In this document: piece by piece, positions 43,709-50,647 of the stretch
How positions within the stretch are numbered: position 1 is the first letter of the stretch
How the letters are laid out: the number at the start of each line of letters is the position of its first letter
NCBI RefSeq assembly: GCF_020907245.1
Contig: NZ_JAJJWH010000025.1
Span: 1-55,917, forward strand
Source: Pontibacter harenae
GTDB lineage: Bacteria > Bacteroidota > Bacteroidia > Cytophagales > Hymenobacteraceae
Direction: 5' to 3'
Length of the DNA: 55,917 bases
Translations under genes and position numbers: made by a program
The notes under the pieces: model-generated
Seen by the model: only the letters and a program-made list of their open reading frames with translations
What the model was told of the DNA's origin: nothing
Database searches by the model: none

Positions 43709-46700
43709 CTAAAATCCTACTCTAAATCCAAAGTTCCAGCTAATTGGCAACGGAAAGTTACCATAATCCATGCCACCACCGCCAGCTCCACCGCTTGCTG
43801 TTGAAGTCGCGCTAGAGATAGGGTCAATGCCTGAGTAATTGGTAAGGATAAACACGTCAGTGGCTGTCACAAATACATTAAAGTCTTTGATGAACTTGGT
43901 TTTACTTAATGTTGCTGCAGGTATTCGGTAGTTCAGCGTTACATCTCTTAAGCGTACCCAGTTAATATCTTTCTCGATGAAAGAATTGTAGTAATAAATA
44001 GAGCTCCAATAGCTTGAGTTACGCGACAGATCGATCGGAATATTGTTGCGGGTTGGTGTATCGGTGTTCTCCATTCCGTCTTGCAACACACCATAGATAA
44101 TGCGAGGTTCTTCCCTGTTCAGGGTTCTTGGGCTTAACCCACGCGTTACCATGTAGTGCTCTGTGGCGTTATAAATATCGCCACCCACTCTAAAGTCTAA
44201 CAAGAAGTTTAAGTAGATGTTCTTGTACCTGAAGGTGTTTGTTATACCAGCTGTAAAATCTGGTTGTTTATCACCTAGTGCCACCCATTCGCTTGTGTTG
44301 ATGCTTGGCAAACCTGTTGTCGGGCTAAGTAAGATCTCTCCCTTATCGTTTCGGTTATAATCATACCCCGTAAAGGTTGATAACGGACCACCTACTCTTG
44401 CTCCAGCTCTTACATTGCCGTACAACCAGGTATCAGAGTTATAATACTCCCCTACACCTTCTGGAAGTTCTACTAACTCACTTCTGTTTCTTGTGTAGTT
44501 TGCTCTAATATCCCATGAAAAGTTGTTTGTTAAGATCGGAGTGGCATTTAACTGCAACTCAATCCCTTCGTTTTGTATGGTTCCTGCATTAAAGGTGCTT
44601 AAGATAAAGCCAGTACCATAGCTTAAGCGCATGTTAGCAACAATCTGGTCTTCTGACGTCTTGTTAAAGTACGTTGCATCAAAACCGAAACGGTCGTTAA
44701 AGAATTTTGCCTCTATGCCATACTCATACGAAGTGGTCATTTCTGGCCTTAAGGTAAGGCTTGGGCCAGTAAAACCATAGGCGTAACCGCCACCAGTGGT
44801 GGTTTGAGTTTCGTAGAATGGATAGATAGAATAAGGTCTCGCATCTTTACCAACCTGCGCTATTGATCCTCTTAACTTACCATATGAAAGAATATCACGG
44901 ATACCTGCGAATGCCCTAAGCTCTGTAAAAATAAAGCTTAAGCTGGCAGATGGGTAGAAGAAAGAGTTGTTTTCAACGGGCAGAGTAGAGCTCCAGTCAT
45001 TACGACCGGTAACAGTAGCATAAATCATCTCGTCCCAGCTCAACGTAAATCGGCCAAAAGCTCCAACGTTACGGTACTGCACTAAGTTATTGAAAGCTCT
45101 TTGAGTCTCCAATGCGGTGTTATTAATCGACCACAAGTTAGGAGCTTGAAAGTTTTGGCCAGTAACTGAGGCACTAAACGTGTTGTTGTCACGGATGGCA
45201 CTACCCAAGGTTAAATTAGCGTTTAGTTTATCTGCTAAGAAAGACTTATGTACTTGCCCGTAGTACTGTAAGGTAAGGTTTCTGGTAGTAGCTACAGCCT
45301 GGTCAAAAATACCGCCGAACGATTTACCAGTATTTGATTCTGGGTGGCGCACAATAGTACTCTTCTCTGTATAGTAGTCTACACCTGCCTGGCCTACAAA
45401 TCTTAACCAGGTAGTAGGCTCAATAGTTAAGCTTGCATTTGTTCTATACCTATCTGTTAAACTATTGAATACGTTAGAGTTAACATTAAAGAAAGGGTTT
45501 TCTACACCGTTTGAAAATTCAGAATAGTCTCTTCTGCCACCATCAGGCGTTAAATAATTACTGGCGTCGTCGGTAATTGGCCATAACAACAAGTGCAGAA
45601 ACGAACCATTGACACCTGTAAAAGACTTATCGTTGTCTGCCCGGGTATAGTCAAAAGTAACATCTGCTTTTATGTACTTGTTGATGTCTGAAGTAATTGC
45701 AGAAGATAAGTTAATTTGATCTAACCCTGTGTTGGGTACATAACCCTGAGAGTTGGTATAAGCACCAGAAATACGATATTGAGTTGCCTCATTACCACCA
45801 ACAATAGAAAGGTTATGCTTCTGGGAAATAGCAGTTTGGAAGAAATTTCCAACATTGTCATAGAATTGCGTTTCTGCTGGATATCTGCTTCCAAAGAAGT
45901 ATAACTCTTCATTTCCTTCAGCACTATATCCGTTCACGCCTCTGTCATAAACCATTTGGCGTTCAGGAAGGCTGCTAATCTTGCTTACTCTTGTATTGTA
46001 GGTATAGTTAACTCTACCTGGACCTATTTTTCCACGTTTAGTAGTAATCACAATAGCTCCAGAGGCTGCCTCTATACCATACAAAGCAGAAGCTTCTGGT
46101 CCTTTTAGTACTGTTATGCTCTCAATATCTTCTGGATTGATGTCGGCTGCCCTGTTCGTAAAATCTATCCCTCTGTTCTCGAACGATGGACCGCCACCAA
46201 CAGAAGAAGCCAAAATACCAGAAGATGTTGTATTGTTGCTGATAGGCAAACCATCTACCACAAATAACGGGGAGTTATTGCCGCTTAGTGAGCTAATCCC
46301 TCTGATAGTGATTGCAGAAGAGGCTCCTGGCAAGCCTGAAGTAGCGGTAACATCGACACCTGCCACCCGGCCAGCCATTGCGTTTAGAAAATTATCACGC
46401 TGTGTCTCGGCAATTACGTCTCCCTTAACTTCTGTTATAGCATAGCCAAGGGCTTTTTTCTCTTCCGCAATACCTAAAGCCGTTACCACCACCTCGCTCA
46501 AAGCTTGCGAATCATCCTGTAGCACTATATTAAGTGTAGAGGCACCGCCAACAATCTTTTCCTGCGGCTTCATGCCAACAAAACTAAAGATCAGAACATC
46601 TGTTGGAGCAGCTTCAACAGTAAAGCGACCTTCCGCATCTGTAACAGCTCCTCTAGTAGTGCCTTTTACAGCAACTGAAACCCCAGGCAAAGTACTTCCA

Positions 46701-46810
46701 TCAGATCTGGAGGTCACGGTTCCACTAATTACTTTGCTTTGCGCAAAACTTTGGAAGTGAAACAGGAGAAAGCAAATTCCCCATAAGAAACATGGTAATT
46801 TTCTCTTCAT
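43709..46810 (-). CDS. SusC/RagA-like TonB-dependent transporter (pair 2)
   Basis: The 1033-aa protein has a signal peptide ending in SFAQS, a carboxypeptidase-regulatory-like domain (GTVTSRSDGSTLPGVSV), a plug with VLKGPEASALYGIEAASGAIVITTKRG near 230, and a C-terminal barrel ending WNFGFRVGF. As with pair 1 there is no STN domain. Its upstream region carries direct-repeat operator candidates. The cargo is unknown; the neighbours favour peptidoglycan sugars or peptides. Confidence 0.93.
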   Translation of the reverse strand: MKRKLPCFLWGICFLLFHFQSFAQSKVISGTVTSRSDGSTLPGVSVAVKGTTRGAVTDAEGRFTVEAAPTDVLIFSFVGMKPQEKIVGGASTLNIVLQDDSQALSEVVVTALGIAEEKKALGYAITEVKGDVIAETQRDNFLNAMAGRVAGVDVTATSGLPGASSAITIRGISSLSGNNSPLFVVDGLPISNNTTSSGILASSVGGGPSFENRGIDFTNRAADINPEDIESITVLKGPEASALYGIEAASGAIVITTKRGKIGPGRVNYTYNTRVSKISSLPERQMVYDRGVNGYSAEGNEELYFFGSRYPAETQFYDNVGNFFQTAISQKHNLSIVGGNEATQYRISGAYTNSQGYVPNTGLDQINLSSAITSDINKYIKADVTFDYTRADNDKSFTGVNGSFLHLLLWPITDDASNYLTPDGGRRDYSEFSNGVENPFFNVNSNVFNSLTDRYRTNASLTIEPTTWLRFVGQAGVDYYTEKSTIVRHPESNTGKSFGGIFDQAVATTRNLTLQYYGQVHKSFLADKLNANLTLGSAIRDNNTFSASVTGQNFQAPNLWSINNTALETQRAFNNLVQYRNVGAFGRFTLSWDEMIYATVTGRNDWSSTLPVENNSFFYPSASLSFIFTELRAFAGIRDILSYGKLRGSIAQVGKDARPYSIYPFYETQTTTGGGYAYGFTGPSLTLRPEMTTSYEYGIEAKFFNDRFGFDATYFNKTSEDQIVANMRLSYGTGFILSTFNAGTIQNEGIELQLNATPILTNNFSWDIRANYTRNRSELVELPEGVGEYYNSDTWLYGNVRAGARVGGPLSTFTGYDYNRNDKGEILLSPTTGLPSINTSEWVALGDKQPDFTAGITNTFRYKNIYLNFLLDFRVGGDIYNATEHYMVTRGLSPRTLNREEPRIIYGVLQDGMENTDTPTRNNIPIDLSRNSSYWSSIYYYNSFIEKDINWVRLRDVTLNYRIPAATLSKTKFIKDFNVFVTATDVFILTNYSGIDPISSATSTASGGAGGGGMDYGNFPLPISWNFGFRVGF

Positions 46811-47315
46811 AACAAGCTAAGTAATGGTTAGATTAATTTGGTTTAGTAACAATATAAAACACAGGTATAGACAACAGGAACCAGAGAGAACTCAACCTAG
46901 GCAATTAATATAGATAGACTTGAAGCAGTTAGCTGAACAGAGATTTGGGAGCGCATCAACTTGTATTAATCCTACAAAAGAAAATAAGCTTCCCCTGCAA
47001 AAGCACTTTCCCCCCTCATATAAGATTTATTAAATCTATGAACTTTTGCTAAATGAACAACACGTTTATGCATTTATTTTTAAAATAAAAGACAAAAACG
47101 CATCAAAAACGCAAAACTGCACTCCTTTAGCTTGCCTACAAATATCTTCTAAGTAACCTATAACTGAATTTCAAAACATCTAACCACCACCTTACAAGCA
47201 TAGCACCGCTTACTAACCTGGGGCACAAAACAACTTGATTCTCTAGTGCATACTAGCCTAACTTACCTGAGTTTAACATTGATAAAAGACCTACTCAAGA
47301 GACTTTAACATGCTC
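46811..47315. other. Intergenic stretch, 505 bp, upstream of the second SusCD operon
   Basis: Long AT-rich region between namZ and susC2. It holds two direct-repeat-like sites around 47063-47075 and 47098-47113. The 30 bp before the susC2 start (ATTAATCTAACC-like on the minus strand) resemble those before susC1. No gene is visible. Confidence 0.5.
47098..47113 (-). promoter_or_regulatory. Direct-repeat operator candidate D
   Basis: ACGCA repeated at a spacing of 11 bases (47098-47102, 47109-47113), similar in base content and arrangement to sites A and B. It lies about 290 bp upstream of susC2. A nearby TTTATGCATTTAT (about 47065-47077) may be a partial second site. Confidence 0.4.
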
Positions 47316-48575
47316 TCAAGGATATAAGAGATACTTTTTACGCATTTCCTTGTACTGGCTTAGCCCAGGCTCCCAACTTGCGCGTATGACCTCTTCCGAA
47401 ACGCCAGCTATAATCTGCTCCTTCAACAACTTATTCCCTGCCAACTTGTTGAAGTCTCCCATTTGCTTGCTTTGCTTAAAATCGAAAAATTTCTCTTTGT
47501 GCGGGTAAGCCTGATACATCTCCATTAACCACCATAAATTCAGTTGCCTGTTTTTGCGGAATTTGCTGGTGTCATAGTTTCTCAGATCTAAGCCATAACA
47601 TGCCTGATCCTGATGGAGCGGAGTTTCACTCATACCCTTGATTCCGACAGGAGTAAATGAAAAATCATATTTACCCTTTAAGTCTGGGTTACCTAACACG
47701 GTAAAAGGAAAGTAAGTCCCCCGCCCCTGGCTGACAATGGTGCCTTCGAACAAGCACAGGGTAGGATAAAGCAATATAGACTGCTGCGTATTTAGGTTTG
47801 GCGAAGGGCTAATGGGCAAAGTATAAGGCAGGTCGTGCGTGTAATTTTTTACTTTAACTATGCGTATGCTGCACGTAGCATTATTGGCTAACCAGCCCTC
47901 CCCGTTAATCATTTGAGCGTATTCACCTATCGTCATACCATGCGCGATGGGCACTGGATGTATTCCTATTCCAGACTTAAATTCCATGTCCAGTATGGGG
48001 CCATCTACAAGGTAGCCGTTCGGATTTGGCCTATCCAAGATCAAGAGCTCTACTCCATTCTCTGCGCATGCCTCCATCACTCGGTGCATCGTAATGGTGT
48101 AAGTATAAAACCTGGCTCCAACATCCTGAATATCAAAAATCATGATATCTACGTCAGATAAATGCTCTTTTGTAGGCTTATTGTTCTTACCGTACAAAGA
48201 CACTACTTTTATACCTGTCTTCGGATCAACGCTATCATCCACATTTACACCTGCGCTAGCATCACCTCTAAAACCATGCTCAGGCCCGAAAACTTTTACA
48301 ATGTTCACTCCTAGCGCTTTAAGGCTATCTACACTTGGTGTTTTGCCAATAATAGATGTAGGATTTACCACCATCCCTACTCGTTTGCCTTTCAGGTACG
48401 GCAAGTATACTGCAGTTTGATCGGCACCTGTTACTATTTCTTTAGTGTCTACAGGAACTGCAACTTTCTGCGGAACTGCAACTCCCAATGGCCGCTGCAA
48501 CCTCTGACTACAGGAGCTGGCAAGAACGTAAAAAGCCAGTAAAAGCAGGAAACTCAGAAACCGAACATTCATCAT
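47316..48575 (-). CDS. namZ: Exo-beta-N-acetylmuramidase-like lipoprotein (NamZ, DUF1343, GH171)
   Basis: The 419-aa protein has a lipobox ASSC (Cys22) and the DUF1343 blocks: GKRVGMVVNPTSI near 64, GPEHGFRGDASAG (97-109), LYGKNNKPTKE, FDIQDVGARFYTYT, LDRPNPNGYLVDGP and SQGRGTYFPFTVLG. NamZ enzymes remove MurNAc residues from the non-reducing end of peptidoglycan chains, complementing NagZ. With the GH3 product and the amidase it would take a denuded glycan chain down to monosaccharides. The gene stands alone, with direct-repeat-like motifs upstream. Confidence 0.9.
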   Translation of the reverse strand: MMNVRFLSFLLLLAFYVLASSCSQRLQRPLGVAVPQKVAVPVDTKEIVTGADQTAVYLPYLKGKRVGMVVNPTSIIGKTPSVDSLKALGVNIVKVFGPEHGFRGDASAGVNVDDSVDPKTGIKVVSLYGKNNKPTKEHLSDVDIMIFDIQDVGARFYTYTITMHRVMEACAENGVELLILDRPNPNGYLVDGPILDMEFKSGIGIHPVPIAHGMTIGEYAQMINGEGWLANNATCSIRIVKVKNYTHDLPYTLPISPSPNLNTQQSILLYPTLCLFEGTIVSQGRGTYFPFTVLGNPDLKGKYDFSFTPVGIKGMSETPLHQDQACYGLDLRNYDTSKFRKNRQLNLWWLMEMYQAYPHKEKFFDFKQSKQMGDFNKLAGNKLLKEQIIAGVSEEVIRASWEPGLSQYKEMRKKYLLYP

Positions 48576-48798
48576 AAACAGATCAGACTAAAATACCTTA
48601 TTAAATAACAGTACCTCAACTATTTGAAGCATATTCTACCTCCTTTGACTTCCTTGATTTTCACGATTTAAAATATCATCAATTTACTCAGTACAACTAA
48701 AAATACTTAGCTCAGTAAAAATTTTAAAAATAAACGAAGCACTCACTCACCCTTTATTTTGAAGTAAATAAAAGCAAAGGAAAATTATTCAACAAACA

Positions 48799-48838
48799 TT
48801 TATGCGTATATTTTTTTAAAACCAGCATAAATATGCAG
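48799..48838. promoter_or_regulatory. Direct-repeat-like operator candidate E upstream of namZ
   Basis: TTTATGCGT (48799-48807) followed by GCATAAATATGCA (48825-48837). Shares the ATGC/GCAT core and flanking A/T runs with sites upstream of susC2 and of the phosphoesterase-murQ operon, but the direct repeat is not as regular. Confidence 0.3.
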
Positions 48839-48911
48839 ATTAACCTAAAACAGCAGAATTGTTATTGCTTATACTGTAAGCATTCTTACAAATAGAATTG
48901 TTTGGCAGGCG

Positions 48912-48960
48912 GTAAAACAAAAAGCCCGCAATAGAGTCTATTACGGGCTTTTTGTTTTAC
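48912..48960 (-). terminator. Terminator of ssrA
   Basis: Perfect 17-bp stem with AAAAAGCCCG/CGGGCTTTTT as core. On the minus strand it follows the mature 3' end of the tmRNA by about 18 bases and ends in a T-rich run. Confidence 0.85.
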
Positions 48961-48977
48961 TAATTGTACTTATAAAG

Positions 48978-49344
48978 TGGAGATGCAGGGATTCGAACCC
49001 TGGTCCAGACAAGGAAATTGTCGTGCCTTCTACATGCTTAGGTTTATTCGGATTGTCGGGAGTTTGCAAGTATAAGCCAAACTTATGCGCACTCCTTAGA
49101 TGCTTAATTTCGCCTGTGCACCGCACCTTTACACAGACTAGTAAAACGGTTCGAAGCCTCTGATGTGCAAGCAGTTTCACGAAACCTGCACGAGACTATG
49201 GCAATTACTTAATACCTAGATTAAGCAGCCATGGCGTAATTAGATTCGCCGGTTGTTGTTTGAACGGATTTTTTACAGGTGGTACGTTCATCACCCGACA
49301 TGCTTACACGCAACCTGCACAAGCTGTCAATTCCAGTCATCCCC
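48978..49344 (-). ncRNA. ssrA: Transfer-messenger RNA (tmRNA)
   Basis: The 367-nt gene has a tRNA-like end. The 5' GGGGATG (49344-49338) pairs with 3' CATCTCC (48985-48979), then discriminator A. A T-loop with GGTTCGAATCC lies near 48995, and the 5' end continues ACTGGAATTGAC. CCA is not encoded. The tag frame lies at 49221-49250 and reads GESNYAMAA followed by TAA, a typical Bacteroidota ssrA tag. tmRNA with SmpB releases stalled ribosomes and marks the product for proteolysis. A strong terminator follows. Confidence 0.97.
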
Positions 49345-49555
49345 ATAAATAAAAGAACGTGTCTTTTGCAGAGTAAGACATACAAGAAGTATGCCAGTTA
49401 GCAAAGTTACTCTTTATCTGCCAAGTTTAACTCATATAGCCGTTTTTTTGTTCCAATAGCTAGCAAAAAGGCGCGTTTGCAGGCAAAATATGACATAATT
49501 TCTCTAACCTGTTGCCACCGTAGCCTAAAGGCCTTGCTTCGCAGCATATCACCTG

Positions 49556-50092
49556 TCAGTCTCCTGAACCTATTTTACTTTTTACCCAACTAAAGGCGCT
49601 TGAGGCTTTGTCGGCGTATGAATTAACACCATCTACCACGTCCCCTACATGATGTTTGTCCCATAGTTCTCCCAGAATAGATCCTTTAGGTCGCTTCATA
49701 TTCAGCAACTTGGTATCTTCTTTATGTTCAGCATCTTTAAACCCCCTAACCTCTGTCAGCACATAGCTTTGCTTGTTCAGCAACACATAAAACTGATGAA
49801 CCTGCCCAGGCCTTACATCATAAGAAACAGAATCTGAATCGGTGTAGAACGTAAACTTCTCCTTCGCATCTATTACCTGTACGTGTAAGACATTCGGGTT
49901 TGCCTCAGGTTTTATAGTCCAGTTTCCGTTTATTTTAACACCTCCTACTCTAAAACTCACTTTGTTCGTCTTGGCCTGCAACAAAGGCATTCCATTGTGC
50001 TTGCTTTGCCCATAAGTTGGCACCACTACTACAAACCCTATTAGTAACAGCACAAGGCATAACATTTTAGGAAAGAGGAAAAAGCGTATCAT
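49556..50092 (-). CDS. Small secreted protein, function unknown
   Basis: The 178-aa product has a signal peptide (MIRFFLFPKMLCLVLLLIGF, cleavage near TYGQS). A beta-rich middle part (KVSFRVGGVKINGNWTIKP, HVQVIDAKEKFTFYTDSD) and a C-terminal segment with Gly, Lys and Ser (DGVNSYADKASSAFSWVKSKIG) follow. No family is recognised. I used ATG 50092 rather than TTG 50104. It stands alone between ssrA and dnaX. Confidence 0.65.
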   Translation of the reverse strand: MIRFFLFPKMLCLVLLLIGFVVVVPTYGQSKHNGMPLLQAKTNKVSFRVGGVKINGNWTIKPEANPNVLHVQVIDAKEKFTFYTDSDSVSYDVRPGQVHQFYVLLNKQSYVLTEVRGFKDAEHKEDTKLLNMKRPKGSILGELWDKHHVGDVVDGVNSYADKASSAFSWVKSKIGSGD

Positions 50093-50647
50093 GCAGTTCA
50101 CCAAAGATAGAAAAAGTAAATATTGACAAGCTTTTTGAAAACTTGCTTAACATTCAAAATAACATCAAAGCCATTTATACCACCCTAACTACCTAACTTG
50201 ATGGCATAACATAGTAGCAATTTAATACAAACTAGGAAACATCACTGGTATAACAGCAAAAAATGTTTCTGGCGCTGAGAATTTTTGCTAGTGCAGATTC
50301 AACCACCCCTACCCCTCCTTGTTTAATATAAGGAGAGCTTTACTTACTGCCGCTCTTCCTTTAGGTATAGCAGCAGCGATATGCACAGAGATAGCTCTAA
50401 TTAGCAAAACAGCTTTCAATTTGAGTCATAGTTTTATGATGCTTCCCACAGTTTATTCAACTATAGCATAGAGCAAAAAAAGAAAGTAATAACAGACTCC
50501 CTCCCATACAAGGAGAGGCAAAAGGGAGGAGGCAAAAACTCAACTCCTAAACTTTCTAAATCAAAAACTCTTTAACCCTCTAACTTTTTAACTTTCTAAC
50601 TCCCTTCTCTCTCCCATCTCAGGTGCAGATTGATTATCTTTGTACTA
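50093..50647. other. Intergenic stretch, 555 bp, upstream of dnaX
   Basis: Two G/C-rich dispersed motifs (CCCCTACCCCTCCTTG at 50306-50321 and CTCCCTCCCATACAAGGAG at about 50498-50516) occur within AT-rich DNA. A tract with several TAACTTT-type repeats (about 50548-50605) precedes the dnaX promoter box. No gene is supported. Confidence 0.45.
50635..50647 (+). promoter_or_regulatory. Promoter box immediately upstream of dnaX
   Basis: TATCTTTG at 50635-50642 matches the Bacteroidota TAnnTTTG box and ends 5 bases before the ATG at 50648. Transcription starting about 5-7 bases after it would give a leaderless or nearly leaderless message. No clear -33 element is visible. Confidence 0.45.

Larger units (their letters stand above)
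48576..48977. other. Intergenic stretch, 402 bp, upstream of namZ, with the tmRNA terminator
   Basis: Promoter region of namZ. It includes TTTATGCGT (48799-48807, the reverse complement of ACGCATAAA) and AGCATAAATATGCAG (48824-48838), which look like the motif seen upstream of two other operons. The terminator of ssrA lies at its right end. Confidence 0.45.

Noticed and set aside
48985..49010. T-loop-like sequence that might suggest a tRNA gene
   Set aside because: It is the tRNA-like 3' part of tmRNA; the matching 5' part lies 330 bases away.
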